Shown here piece by piece: positions 55,898 to 64,000 of a DNA stretch of 64,000 nt. The DNA lies in contig JAAEZM010000001.1 of the NCBI GenBank assembly GCA_018222865.1, forward strand, positions 125,457-189,456, written 5' to 3'. The position numbers and the translations under genes were made by a program. Origin of the DNA: Alphaproteobacteria bacterium. GTDB lineage: Bacteria; Pseudomonadota; Alphaproteobacteria; Caulobacterales; Maricaulaceae. Each line of letters begins with the position of its first letter. Within the stretch, counting starts at the first letter, position 1. The notes beneath the pieces were generated by a model. That model searched no databases, was not told the DNA's origin, and saw only the letters and a list, made by a program, of their open reading frames with translations.

Positions 55898-56305
55898 TCA
55901 GTGCCCTGGTTCGCAGCCGCACGTTTTGGCCGAGGCTGGGTCCTTTTCAATCCAGCAACGCGCGACCTCCAAGTCTTCGAACTGACCAACCTTATAGCCG
56001 CTTTTATGGGCCACCGTCGCTACGATCATGGAGACGGTGGCTTGCGCCTCGGGACGGGCCACAAAAGCGAGTTTGGCATTGAACTTAAAATCGCGAAGCA
56101 GACCCTCGACATTATCAATGATTTCAACGGGGTTTGCAGTGATCTCGGCGTCCAGAATATTGATAACAGCTCCGCTGGCCAGATGCGTATTGGCGCATGC
56201 GGCAAGCTCGAGACGGGACGCCGTAATCTCATCCGCATCTACATCGCCAGCATGAGTCAGCTCGGCAGAGCTATGTTTCTCAACAAAGGCTACCTGATAA
56301 GGCAT
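55898..56305 (-). CDS. Small soluble protein of unknown function, perhaps STAS/SpoIIAA-like
   Basis: 135 residues with alternating strands and helices: HSSAELTHAGDVDADEITASR, a strand SGAVINILDAEI, then NAKLAFVARPEAQATVSMIVATVA and FEDLEVARCWIEKD. The pattern recalls SpoIIAA-like/STAS folds, in which a domain of about 120 residues ends with a helix carrying ExARxWL. That is fold impression only. Two Cys lie near the end (CGCEPGH). It is downstream of fau on the same strand. Confidence 0.6.
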   Translation of the reverse strand: MPYQVAFVEKHSSAELTHAGDVDADEITASRLELAACANTHLASGAVINILDAEITANPVEIIDNVEGLLRDFKFNAKLAFVARPEAQATVSMIVATVAHKSGYKVGQFEDLEVARCWIEKDPASAKTCGCEPGH

Positions 56306-56346
56306 TTTGAAACTTTACCCCAGCGGGCTCTTACAGGCCATCACAA

Positions 56347-56946
56347 TCAACGAGGCGTGTTTACAACGGCCTCGGGCGTCAGGATCAAATCGACGGGAAC
56401 ATCAAATTCCCCACGCGGCACTCGATCCACTCTTTGGACTTCATAGCAGACACCGATTGCCAAAACCTTGCCACTTGTCCGCAGGCGAGTGAGTGTGCGG
56501 TCGTAATACCCTCCGCCATATCCCAAACGGTATCCGTCATCATCAAAAGCCAAGCCGGGGACGAGAAGGATATCGGGCCTTACTGTTTGTGCGTGAACCA
56601 GCGGCTCCAAAGTCCCGGCAATCCCGGCCTCAAGCGGCTCGCCTTCACCCCAGCACCGAAATTCCAGAGCCTGATCGCGGTCTGTCACGACAGGCAGGGA
56701 TAGCGGAAGATCACTCCGCAGCATGACCGGCCGGGGGTCCAATTCACTGGCCAAAGGCCAATAGCCCGCAAGGATTGATTTGTCGTGCCGCTCCCTGTCA
56801 CCATATCGGGAGAACCAAGCAGACCAACACGCAGCAAGGGCGGCGCCCGCATCCGGGGTCTCGCTTTGCGCTTTTGCACGAAGACGCTTCAGGCGATCGC
56901 GCATCTCGTGTTTGGCACGACGGAGCTCTACATCAACGCGCGACAT
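56347..56946 (-). CDS. fau: 5-Formyltetrahydrofolate cyclo-ligase
   Basis: 199 residues. An Arg/Lys-rich N-terminal helix (LRRAKHEMRDRLKRLRAK), the nucleotide/folate site VPGLAFDDDGYRLGYGGGYYDRTL, and AIGVCYEVQRVDRVPRGEFDVPVDLILTPE are the family motifs. It converts 5-formyl-THF to methenyl-THF with ATP. It comes after the predicted 6S RNA and zapA, an order found in many proteobacteria. Confidence 0.95.
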   Translation of the reverse strand: MSRVDVELRRAKHEMRDRLKRLRAKAQSETPDAGAALAACWSAWFSRYGDRERHDKSILAGYWPLASELDPRPVMLRSDLPLSLPVVTDRDQALEFRCWGEGEPLEAGIAGTLEPLVHAQTVRPDILLVPGLAFDDDGYRLGYGGGYYDRTLTRLRTSGKVLAIGVCYEVQRVDRVPRGEFDVPVDLILTPEAVVNTPR

Positions 56947-56979
56947 AGCCAGCCTCGCGACGAGAGGGAAGCAGCAGGG

Positions 56980-57158
56980 AGTGGGTGGCGGCTCCGCTTG
57001 CGCCGTCAGCGCGTAAATATCCCCACTGACCCGAAAAATCAGGTGGGCACCGCATGAAAAAGGCCACGGCCCTCATCAGAGGCAGCTCCCTCGTGGTGAT
57101 ATACGGTCGGTAGGATAAACGTTCTGTCGCACGCTGCAGATCACCGCCACCCTCTATT
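56980..57158 (-). ncRNA. ssrS: Predicted 6S RNA between zapA and fau
   Basis: The 234-base gap between zapA and fau on the minus strand is where 6S RNA lies in many proteobacteria. The closing stem is a perfect nine-base pair of arms (plus-strand 57144-57152 and 56983-56991). The interior can fold as a long hairpin with an inner stem around CCACG/CGTGG (plus strand near 57065-57095) and an unpaired central region. A plausible promoter TTGAGC-17-CAAATA lies in front. 6S RNA mimics an open promoter and holds sigma-70 RNA polymerase. Ends are approximate. Confidence 0.7.
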
Positions 57159-57179
57159 TGGCGACTAAGTGCTCCAGGC

Positions 57180-57599
57180 TCAAGCGTGGACCTGCGCAAA
57201 GTCTTCAGGTTTGTCTTCGCTCTCGTCGCGTTTCTGGCCTTCTTCCTGCTCAAGCGCCTGCGCCAAACGCTCCAGCCGCTCCGCCGCATCAGCGATGGCA
57301 GAAGCCAGTTGCGTCCGCTCGCCATTCCTCGCGAGATCACCGCCACGCGCCTCATCACGCATCTTGTCGAGATGCGCATTCAGCGATTCAGAGCGACGCT
57401 CAGCCTCCTTGAGCTCATCCACCACCACGAGCGAGGCCATAAGCAAGAGCCGCAGATCACCGATCTGACCGACCTGCCCGGAAATGCCGGAGACTTTTTC
57501 ATCCAGATACGCCGCGAGCGATGCCAGATAAGCTTCTTGGCCTTCCTCGCAGCCAATGGTGAATTCGCGTCCGTTGAGTGTGACTGTGACTTTCGACAT
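57180..57599 (-). CDS. zapA: Cell division protein ZapA
   Basis: 139 residues. The N-terminal ZapA head (VTVTLNGREFTIGCEEGQEAYLASLAAYLDEKVSGI) is clear, followed by a coiled coil (LLLMASLVVVDELKEAERRSESLNAHLDKM) and an acidic tail. It bundles FtsZ at mid-cell. Four bases separate it from the coiled-coil gene at 57604-57894 upstream. Confidence 0.93.
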   Translation of the reverse strand: MSKVTVTLNGREFTIGCEEGQEAYLASLAAYLDEKVSGISGQVGQIGDLRLLLMASLVVVDELKEAERRSESLNAHLDKMRDEARGGDLARNGERTQLASAIADAAERLERLAQALEQEEGQKRDESEDKPEDFAQVHA

Positions 57600-57603
57600 C
57601 GCC

Positions 57604-57894
57604 CTACTCTACCGACACATGAGCGCGGAGCTCTTCAATTGCAGTGTCGAGAAGCTCTGCCGCCTCTTCCGCTGCCGCCGCGAGCTCATCCTCGCGAGAT
57701 TTCGCGCGATCAAGCGCCTCTGCCAATCGCGCGCGGTCGATATCGGAATCGACCCCATCGGACAGAGCTGCTTCAGCCCGGCTTACTCGAGTCTGCAAGC
57801 GCGTCGTAACGCGCTCAATCCGCGACATCGCCCCATCAAGGCGATGAACCGCTTCAGCTAACGGATCCTGGGCAAGATCGGAACGCATATTCAT
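57604..57894 (-). CDS. Coiled-coil protein upstream of zapA (DUF4164-like)
   Basis: About 96 residues from the ATG at 57894 (alternative ATG 57888, or a GTG at 57948 giving 114 residues). Almost wholly alpha-helical: AVHRLDGAMSRIERVTTRLQTRVSRAEAAL and RLAEALDRAKSREDELAAAAEEAAELLDTAIEELRAH. A small coiled-coil protein of DUF4164 type stands in this place in many alphaproteobacteria, and an accessory role with ZapA in division is suggested by position. Confidence 0.75.
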   Translation of the reverse strand: MNMRSDLAQDPLAEAVHRLDGAMSRIERVTTRLQTRVSRAEAALSDGVDSDIDRARLAEALDRAKSREDELAAAAEEAAELLDTAIEELRAHVSVE

Positions 57895-57981
57895 GGCTAT
57901 AAAATCAACTGCGTCGGGCAAAAGTTCAAGTGGTGTATCAAGTTTCACCGCTTTATGTGTTGACTCTGTGGCCGCTTCAGC

Positions 57982-58686
57982 ATGTTACGCACCTCGAATC
58001 GAGAGGGAATTGACGTCGGCCCGGGAACACGCCAAACAGCCCAGATAGCGCCTTTTCGCGAAGACCCAGAAACTCAGAGACCGCCCGTGCGCATTCCCAG
58101 CTTGCCCGATTGGGCGTTTTATCCTTTTACCGCAATGATCATTTCCGGCCTGATCGGCGGAGCCATCCTGATTGGGGCGGACGATAGACCTCTTGAGCCT
58201 GAGGAAATACGTGAGTTCGGGTATGTTTATGAAGGTCAAGCCCTGCAGGGCTTGACCATCGGCCCCGGGCTAACGGCGGATTATTTGACGGAAGGCGCGC
58301 ACAGTTTCGCACGGATCGCTGCCGCACGGGGGCCTCTTGATGGCGTCCCCCACGGCGGCGCGTTTTTTGCGCTGACCTCAAATCAGATTGAAGCGTTCCG
58401 AGGCTATGAGCTCATCATCACAGCAACCCTGCGCAGCGCAACAACGGACGGTGCTGAAACGGTGCAGCTGAACCTGTTTGCCGGCGGTCGCAATCAGGGC
58501 GATTGGGAGACGTTCGAGCTGCAGGATCAGTTCGAAGAGATAGTTTTTAGGGTCTCGCCGCCCAACTGCCAGTGGGAGCAAGGGCGGTCACTCATGGCCT
58601 TCTGGCCGGCTTCGAATGCCCGAGCCAACACTATTGATCTCGAGCGCGTCGCAATCACTGTTGCAGACGCTCAGGATTGTTCCTGA
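57982..58686 (+). CDS. Membrane-anchored protein of unknown function
   Basis: 234 residues. A 45-residue Pro/Arg-rich cytoplasmic N-terminus, one TM helix at about 47-66 (FYPFTAMIISGLIGGAILIG), then a periplasmic domain of about 160 residues, beta-rich with carbohydrate-binding-like strands (YELIITATLRSATTDGAETVQLNLFAGG). Two Cys (about 198 and 233) could form a disulfide. No family recognised. It is divergent from the zapA group and overlaps the GT2 gene on the other strand by 16 bases at its end. Confidence 0.72.
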   Translation: MLRTSNREGIDVGPGTRQTAQIAPFREDPETQRPPVRIPSLPDWAFYPFTAMIISGLIGGAILIGADDRPLEPEEIREFGYVYEGQALQGLTIGPGLTADYLTEGAHSFARIAAARGPLDGVPHGGAFFALTSNQIEAFRGYELIITATLRSATTDGAETVQLNLFAGGRNQGDWETFELQDQFEEIVFRVSPPNCQWEQGRSLMAFWPASNARANTIDLERVAITVADAQDCS

Positions 58687-59681
58687 TCCGAGCTCGGGCG
58701 CCAAATATGAGCGGCTCGGGTCAAAAGATTGAGCGGGTTCCAGCTGATCGTCCTGGCCAGATCGAGCACTGATGCGGTCCGCGCTTCCTGCGTCGCGCGG
58801 CGCTGCGCCCAAACCCGTGGCAAGTCGCGAACGCCGTCTCTTATCGCCCGTGCGAAAACGCCACCCAGGCCAAATCGCAGCGATGACAGAAAGAGCAATA
58901 CGCTGATCACCATATGCACCGGCAGAAGCAGCCAGAAGAGCCAACCCGGCGTGTTCTTGATGAACACCCAAAGACGATTGCGCACACCATAATATGTCGC
59001 GAATTCGGAGCGGCGCCCGGAAGACCCGTAACCGTCATGGGTTACGACGGCAGACCTCAATTGTATTGCGATCCGTCCTTGCAATCGCGCGCGATATCCA
59101 AGGTCTACATCTTCATTGTAACAGAAGAAGCTTTCATCAAACCCCCCGAGCGCCTCAAAGACCTCCCGGCGGATCAGCATTGCTGCGGCGCAAGGTGCAA
59201 ACACCTCTCCTTCCTCCGGCAAGGCAGAAGCAGGCTTCCCATACCCCGACCGGTACGCCAGGCCACTGAAGTGATAAACATCACCGGTCCCGTCGAGCAC
59301 ATGGTCCGTCCCACTCGCCCACTGTGTGGACCCGAAGAGATCCGCTTGCGGATAAGCATGCGTGGCTGCTTGCAGCGCTTCGAGCCAATCGGGCTCAGGA
59401 TAGGCATCCGGGTTAAGCAGCGCGATCCAAGATCCGGAGCTTTGCCGGGCTAAAAGATTATTGCCGCCAGCAAATCCCAGATTCTCGTCACTCTCCACAA
59501 AAGTCACCCAGCCCGGCACATCCTCGGCCTGGACACGCTCGCCTTCAGGCGATCCATTCTCCAGCAGCAGGACATCACGGGGCTTACAGGTCTGAGCCTC
59601 CAGAGCGGCGAGACAGGCCAAAATGGTTTTCCGACTTCGAAAAGCGACGATGAGTACGGAAATATCGCTCTGCGCTGTCAT
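58671..59681 (-). CDS. Glycosyltransferase family 2, rhamnosyltransferase-like
   Basis: 336 residues from the ATG at 59681 (GTGGGGC seven bases upstream; GTG 59696 in frame). A GT-A fold with ISVLIVAFRSRKTILACL, ENLGFAGGNNLLARQSSGSWIALLNPDAYPEPDW and GGFDESFFCYNEDVDLGYRARLQG, and a TM-like segment near 260 (WLFWLLLPVHMVISVLLFLSSL). It is related in layout to the gene at 7617-8603. It probably adds a sugar to a lipid-linked glycan on the inner membrane. Confidence 0.87.
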   Translation of the reverse strand: MTAQSDISVLIVAFRSRKTILACLAALEAQTCKPRDVLLLENGSPEGERVQAEDVPGWVTFVESDENLGFAGGNNLLARQSSGSWIALLNPDAYPEPDWLEALQAATHAYPQADLFGSTQWASGTDHVLDGTGDVYHFSGLAYRSGYGKPASALPEEGEVFAPCAAAMLIRREVFEALGGFDESFFCYNEDVDLGYRARLQGRIAIQLRSAVVTHDGYGSSGRRSEFATYYGVRNRLWVFIKNTPGWLFWLLLPVHMVISVLLFLSSLRFGLGGVFARAIRDGVRDLPRVWAQRRATQEARTASVLDLARTISWNPLNLLTRAAHIWRPSSDQEQS

Positions 59682-59811
59682 AAATCGCCCCACCACACTT
59701 TACGGTTGTCATGCCTAAAACCCATCACCACCCGCATAGCAACCACTTGGCTCACCTGTCCATTTCGCCTATGCACAAATCCTATGAATCTTCCCGTCAA
59801 CTGAGGCACTC

Positions 59812-60609
59812 ATGCTCTCCACCACCGATAAGGACGTTGTGGCGTTCGAATTTGCTCGCATCTGCAGCCTCGCTGCCATCGCAATCATGGACGTCTATAA
59901 TTCCGACTTCGACGCACGCACCAAGGACGACAAATCCCCCGTTACGGATGCGGATGAGGCGGCTGAGAAAATCATCCTCGCAGAGTTGCGCAAGAGCTTT
60001 CCGGACATCCCGGTTTTGGCAGAGGAAAGCTTCTCCAATGGCTTTCGCCCGGAGATAGGAGCGGCCTTTATCCTTGTAGATCCGGTCGACGGTACGAGAG
60101 AGTTCATCAACAAAAATGGCGAGTTCACCGTCAATATCGCACTGATTGAGGACCGTCGCCCTACCGCAGGCTGCGTTTACGCTCCCGCGAAAGAGCGGAT
60201 TTTTGTCGGCGGCAAATCAGCCTGGGCAGGCCCGCTCAAGGCTGGCGAACCCGTCGAGCGTGATACTCTCACCCTGATCAATACGCGCCCGAGCCCCAAG
60301 GCTGGCATGACTGCAGTCATGAGCCGTTCGCACGCGGATGAAAAAACCCTCGCCTTTGCTGATGATCATGGCGTGGTGGAGAAGATCTCTGCTGGCTCGT
60401 CCCTGAAATTCTGTCTTGTTGCCGAAGGTAATGCTGATGTCTATCCGCGCTTTGGCCCGACAAAAGAATGGGATACGGGCGCCGGACATGCCGTACTGAA
60501 CGCGGCCGGGGGGCGCATAACCACCCCGGAAGGCGAAGAATTCCTGTATGCCAAGGAAGCGGTCGAATACCTCAATGGCAGCTTTATTGCCTGGGGGTGT
60601 GACATCTAA
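59812..60609 (+). CDS. cysQ: 3'(2'),5'-Bisphosphate nucleotidase CysQ
   Basis: 265 residues of the inositol monophosphatase fold. Metal site residues are in LAEESF, LVDPVDGTREFINKNGEFTVNIALIE and WDTGAGHAVLNAAGG. It removes phosphate from PAP left after sulfate transfer, and may act on PAPS. It is next to cysNC-cysD on the other strand, which fits sulfate activation. GAGG lies just before the ATG at 59812. Confidence 0.95.
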   Translation: MLSTTDKDVVAFEFARICSLAAIAIMDVYNSDFDARTKDDKSPVTDADEAAEKIILAELRKSFPDIPVLAEESFSNGFRPEIGAAFILVDPVDGTREFINKNGEFTVNIALIEDRRPTAGCVYAPAKERIFVGGKSAWAGPLKAGEPVERDTLTLINTRPSPKAGMTAVMSRSHADEKTLAFADDHGVVEKISAGSSLKFCLVAEGNADVYPRFGPTKEWDTGAGHAVLNAAGGRITTPEGEEFLYAKEAVEYLNGSFIAWGCDI

Positions 60610-60644
60610 GTCCCGCCCACTGGTTCAAGTCGAGCGATAAATCA

Positions 60645-60672
60645 AAAGGGCTGGCAAATGCCAGCCCTTTCG
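60645..60672. terminator. Bidirectional terminator between cysQ and cysNC
   Basis: A 12-base perfect stem (AAAGGGCTGGCA at 60645-60656 and its complement at 60659-60670) with A and T flanks on both sides. Confidence 0.85.
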
Positions 60673-60691
60673 CATTCAGATCATTCCCAGA

Positions 60692-62590
60692 TCACCCCAA
60701 GAGACCGCGATCCCGCAGCATGCTGATTACAGTATCTGCGGCTTCTTCTACCGCGATGGATGAGGTGTCGATATTGATCTCCGGGTTTTCTGGTTCCTCA
60801 TAGGGGCTGTCAAAACCGGTGAAGTTTTTGATCTCGCCAGCTTTAGCCTTCTTGTACAGCCCTTTGGGATCGCGCTGCATGCAAACTTCAAGCGGGGTGG
60901 AGATATAAACCTCGATAAACTCGCCCTCATCTACCAGCTCACGCACCATGTGGCGCTCGGATTTAAACGGCGAGATAAAGGAACAGGTCACCAACAGGCC
61001 GGCATCAACAAACAGCTTTCCGACCTCGCCGATACGCCGGATATTCTCCACCCGGTCGACATCGGTAAAACCGAGATCCCTGTTGAGGCCATGCCGGACA
61101 TTGTCTCCATCAAGCGAATAGGTGTGGTGACCGGCCTCAGCGAGCTTGCGCTCAACCAGATTGGCAATGGTGGATTTGCCGGCCCCGGACAAGCCCGTAA
61201 ACCAGAGAATGGCCGGTTTCTGGCTCTTGATCTGCGAACGCTGGGTCTTGGTCACATCCATGGCGTGCTGATGAATGTTGGAGGCCCGGCGCAGGCCGAA
61301 CTCGATCATCCCCGCACCCACCGTCTGGTTGGTAAAGCGATCAATGAGGATGAAAGCCCCCATATCGCGGATGTCTTGGTAGGGATCAAAGGCGATCGGG
61401 CGTGCCGTGGACACGTTGCAGACACCGATGCCGTTCATTTCCAGCTTCTTGGCCGGCTGTTTCGCATAGGAGTTGATGTCGATCCGGTGCTTCAACGCCG
61501 AAATTGTTGCCGGCGTCGTCGCCGTGCCAATCTTCAACATATAGGACCGACCGGGCAGCAATTCCTCTTCATTCATCCAGAGAATTTCCGCGGCGAATTG
61601 ATCACTCACCTCGGGACGCTGTTCGGCAGAGGCCAAGACATCGCCGCGAGAAATATCGATCTCGTGATCAAGGACAAGCGTAACGCTGTCGCCTGCGTAT
61701 GCGACCTCCAAGCCGCCATCGGCAGTCACGATCCGCTCGATATTGGCGGTGATACCGGACTGGGCGACTACGACAGAATCTCCCGGTCGCACAGTTCCGG
61801 AGACGATGACGCCGGAATAGCCTCGGAAATTGAGATTGGGCCGGTTCACCCATTGCACGGGCATGCGGAAAGGCTGGGTCTGCAGATCACTGTCGATATC
61901 GAGGCCTTCAAGATGCTCGATAAGGGTTGGCCCCGTATACCACGTCATCGCACCCGATCTGTGGCTGACATTATCGCCAAAACGCGCCGACATCGGGATC
62001 GGCATAATGCTGTCAAAGCCCAGCCCCTCGGCGCTCTTGAGATATTCTCCGACGATTTCGTGGAAACGGGCGCTGGAGTGCCCGGCCAAATCCATCTTGT
62101 TGACTGCGAGCACGATATTTTTAATGCCCATCATGCGCGCGATATAGGTGTGGCGCAGTGTCTGAACCAAAACCCCCTTACGCGCATCGATCAAGATAAC
62201 GGCGACGTCGGCGGTCGAAGCGCCGGTGGCCATATTCCGCGTATATTGCTCATGGCCCGGCGTATCCGCGACAACGAATTTGCGTTTCTCAGTTGCAAAG
62301 AAGCGGTAGGCAACATCAATGGTGATACCCTGCTCACGCTCGGCTTCGAGACCATCAAGCAAGAGCGCGAAATCAATGTCTTCGCCGGCTGTCCCATGTT
62401 TTTTGCTATCGCGTTCAAGAACGTTGATCTGGTCCTCAAACAGGAGTTTGGAATCGTATAGGAGGCGACCAATAAGGGTCGATTTTCCGTCATCGACAGA
62501 GCCGCAAGTCAGGAAGCGAAGCACTCCGCCCTCACCGCCAGATTGGGTCAGACGCTTTAAGAGTCCATCGCGAGATGTGATGGTGTCCAT
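60692..62590 (-). CDS. cysN: Bifunctional sulfate adenylyltransferase subunit 1 / APS kinase
   Basis: 632 residues. The N-terminal GTPase part (to about 430) has G1 [17 protein letters not shown]3 DTPGHEQY and G4 NKMDLAGH. The APS kinase part (about 450-632) has GLSGAGKST and [17 protein letters not shown]. Together with CysD it makes APS from sulfate and ATP, then PAPS (CysC). The ATG overlaps the cysD stop by one base. Fusion of CysN with CysC is common in proteobacteria. Confidence 0.97.
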   Translation of the reverse strand: MDTITSRDGLLKRLTQSGGEGGVLRFLTCGSVDDGKSTLIGRLLYDSKLLFEDQINVLERDSKKHGTAGEDIDFALLLDGLEAEREQGITIDVAYRFFATEKRKFVVADTPGHEQYTRNMATGASTADVAVILIDARKGVLVQTLRHTYIARMMGIKNIVLAVNKMDLAGHSSARFHEIVGEYLKSAEGLGFDSIMPIPMSARFGDNVSHRSGAMTWYTGPTLIEHLEGLDIDSDLQTQPFRMPVQWVNRPNLNFRGYSGVIVSGTVRPGDSVVVAQSGITANIERIVTADGGLEVAYAGDSVTLVLDHEIDISRGDVLASAEQRPEVSDQFAAEILWMNEEELLPGRSYMLKIGTATTPATISALKHRIDINSYAKQPAKKLEMNGIGVCNVSTARPIAFDPYQDIRDMGAFILIDRFTNQTVGAGMIEFGLRRASNIHQHAMDVTKTQRSQIKSQKPAILWFTGLSGAGKSTIANLVERKLAEAGHHTYSLDGDNVRHGLNRDLGFTDVDRVENIRRIGEVGKLFVDAGLLVTCSFISPFKSERHMVRELVDEGEFIEVYISTPLEVCMQRDPKGLYKKAKAGEIKNFTGFDSPYEEPENPEINIDTSSIAVEEAADTVISMLRDRGLLG

Positions 62591-63606
62591 TAGAAATACC
62601 CCTCGCGCTTCTTCTTCTCCATGGATCCAGCCTCATCATGATCAATGAGGCGCCCCGAGCGTTCAGAGGTGTTTGCGGTCAGCATCTCCAGGACGATATC
62701 TTCAAGCGACTGAGCGTTGGACTCAATGGCACCGGTAAGCGGGTAGCAGCCCAAAGTCCTAAAACGCACCATACGCTGCTCCGGCGCCTCACCCGAGTGC
62801 ATGGGCAGGCGGGCGTCGTCCACCATGATCAGTTGACCATCGCGCTCCACGACCGGGCGCGGCGCTGCATAGTAAAGCGGCACAATCGGGATATTGTCCT
62901 CAAGGATGTACTGCCAGATATCGAGCTCAGTCCAATTGGACAGGGGAAAGACCCGAATGCTCTCGCCCTTCTTGATTTTGGTATTGTAATTCCGCCAAAG
63001 CTCTGGGCGCTGGTTCTTGGGATCCCAGCCATGATTGGTATCGCGGAAAGAGAAGATCCGCTCTTTCGCTCGCGACTTCTCTTCATCCCGACGCGCGCCC
63101 CCGAATGCAGCGTCGTATTCATGTTTGTTCATCGCAGCACGAAGAGCCTCGGTCTTCATAATCTGCGTGTGCAATTGCGACCCGCTATCCCAGGGATTAA
63201 TCCCACGCGCGACGCCGTCCTGATTGATCTCAACCCGCATTTCTAGTCCGAGATAATCCGCTACCGCCGTGCGGAACTCGATCATCTCCCGAAATTTGAA
63301 TGTGGTATCCACATGCTGGAGTGGGAATGGCGGCAAGGCGGGGTAAAAGGCCTTCAAAGCCAGGTGCAGCATGACGGCACTATCTTTACCGATCGAGTAG
63401 AGCATGACCGGGCGCTCGAATTCCGCAGCCACTTCCCGGATGATGTGGATACTTTCGGATTCAAGCGCTTTTAGATGTGCAGACAGGGGTTTTGCGCGCA
63501 CTTTCTCGCCAGGCGAGAAGCGAGCCGCATAACGTTTGAGCGTTTCACGTATCTCAGACATTTCGTCGGTCTTCTTCGGTACTAGATGCCATGACTGCCC
63601 AGCCAT
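62590..63606 (-). CDS. cysD: Sulfate adenylyltransferase subunit 2
   Basis: 338 residues from the ATG at 63606, or 323 from ATG 63561, which has AAGAAG upstream and a start nearer to other CysD proteins. The PP-loop [34 protein letters not shown] and [22 protein letters not shown] are diagnostic, with [10 protein letters not shown] later. It adenylylates sulfate in complex with CysN. Its stop and the cysNC start share one base. Confidence 0.96.
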   Translation of the reverse strand: MAGQSWHLVPKKTDEMSEIRETLKRYAARFSPGEKVRAKPLSAHLKALESESIHIIREVAAEFERPVMLYSIGKDSAVMLHLALKAFYPALPPFPLQHVDTTFKFREMIEFRTAVADYLGLEMRVEINQDGVARGINPWDSGSQLHTQIMKTEALRAAMNKHEYDAAFGGARRDEEKSRAKERIFSFRDTNHGWDPKNQRPELWRNYNTKIKKGESIRVFPLSNWTELDIWQYILEDNIPIVPLYYAAPRPVVERDGQLIMVDDARLPMHSGEAPEQRMVRFRTLGCYPLTGAIESNAQSLEDIVLEMLTANTSERSGRLIDHDEAGSMEKKKREGYF

Positions 63607-63722
63607 TCCGCATCAATTCCAATATGTATATCCCGAAGCCGACCGGGAACGCGAATATGGGGGGGCAGCGCACAAAAATAAACCCTGAATGCTGTACCCG
63701 CAGCATTGAGATTGCATCAGTT

Positions 63723-63753
63723 AAAAAAAGCCGGTCTGAGACCGGCTTTTTCT
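63723..63753. terminator. Bidirectional terminator between kdsA and cysD
   Basis: AGCCGGTCT (63729-63737) pairs with AGACCGGCT (63739-63747), with a run of A on one side and TTTTTCTT on the other. It ends kdsA transcription on the minus strand. Confidence 0.9.
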
Positions 63754-63778
63754 TCATGTGGATTGCTCTGGAATAGGC

Positions 63779-64000
63779 CTACTTGCGTGCGACCACCGCT
63801 CGGATATCACGCAGCTCAGTCAACAAGGCCCGGGCGCTATCCAGCGGCAGACAGGACGGCCCATCACACAGGGCCTTGTCCGGGTCCGTATGGAACTCGA
63901 GGAAGACACCGTCGGCACCTGAGGCAACGGCTGAGCGAGCAATCACGGGTACGCCCTCTCGGCGACCACCAGTCGATGCGCCTGATGTTCGCGGGTCTGC
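63779..64000 (-). CDS. kdsA: 3-Deoxy-8-phosphooctulonate (KDO-8-P) synthase, C-terminal end
   Basis: The visible 73 residues include STGGRREGVPVIARSAVA, SGADGVFLEFHTDPDKALCDG and PSCLPLDSARALL, which are the closing motifs of KdsA, and end VVARK. The rest lies beyond the window. KdsA joins PEP with arabinose-5-phosphate to make the KDO precursor of lipopolysaccharide. Confidence 0.93.
   Translation of the reverse strand, partial: ADPRTSGASTGGRREGVPVIARSAVASGADGVFLEFHTDPDKALCDGPSCLPLDSARALLTELRDIRAVVARK

Noticed and set aside
60950-62461. 503-residue plus-strand frame
   Set aside because: Antisense to cysNC, which is unmistakable.

Overview
The window looks like the chromosome of a stalked or budding-type marine alphaproteobacterium near Caulobacterales/Maricaulales (Hyphomonadaceae- or Maricaulaceae-like). 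This is inferred from gene content and synteny, not from a database search. Supporting signs are: the PHB genes phaB and phaR; a perfect TTAA-N7-TTAA CtrA-type box; the coiled-coil gene-zapA-(6S RNA)-fau order; a large TonB-dependent receptor; a methionine synthase split into two genes; and cysD with fused cysNC. It is almost entirely core genome, densely packed, with many ATGA overlaps. I saw no tRNA, rRNA, insertion sequence, prophage or CRISPR array, and no gene-free stretch over 300 bases.

Layout. 1-9.9 kb: end of gloB, a cupin protein, PHB metabolism (phaB/phaR), a small-protein pair behind a CtrA-type box, envelope-glycan enzymes (two GT2 enzymes, an ArnT-like GT39, an O-antigen-ligase-like protein) and HMG-CoA lyase. 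9.9-17.9 kb: thrS-yidD-NifU-like scaffold, a chemoreceptor, cysS with two small paralogous proteins, and folE. 17.9-24.5 kb: a Tat-lipoprotein PhoD-type phosphatase next to a TonB-dependent receptor, then rluD and an M24 peptidase. 24.5-37.5 kb, all on the minus strand: ruvCAB, ybgC, an NTF2-like gene, tolQRAB-pal-cpoB, tilS, ftsH, folP. 37.5-40.2 kb: two Tat-exported repeat proteins followed by a JmjC/cupin oxygenase. 40.2-48 kb: manC, yebC, an AGE-family isomerase, pgi, tkt and a YmdB-like phosphoesterase. 48-55.6 kb: the activated-methyl cycle, with metF-metH1-metH2 divergent from metK-ahcY around two matching palindromes. 55.6-58.7 kb: small genes, fau, predicted 6S RNA, zapA. 58.7-64 kb: a GT2, cysQ, cysD-cysNC and the end of kdsA.

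How the genes fit together. The minus-strand series zapA, fau, ymdB-like, yebC, ruvCAB, ybgC, tolQRAB-pal-cpoB, tilS, ftsH, folP reads as one ancestral alphaproteobacterial order that has been interrupted by inserted modules (methyl cycle, sugar-phosphate genes, repeat proteins with oxygenase, NTF2-like gene). The methyl-cycle genes form a complete loop: MetF supplies methyl-THF, the split MetH makes methionine, MetK makes SAM and AhcY clears SAH. CysD/CysNC/CysQ make and recycle APS/PAPS. The most original part is the repeat-protein pair with its adjacent Fe(II)-type oxygenase and an upstream Fur-like site. A functional link among these three is only a hypothesis.
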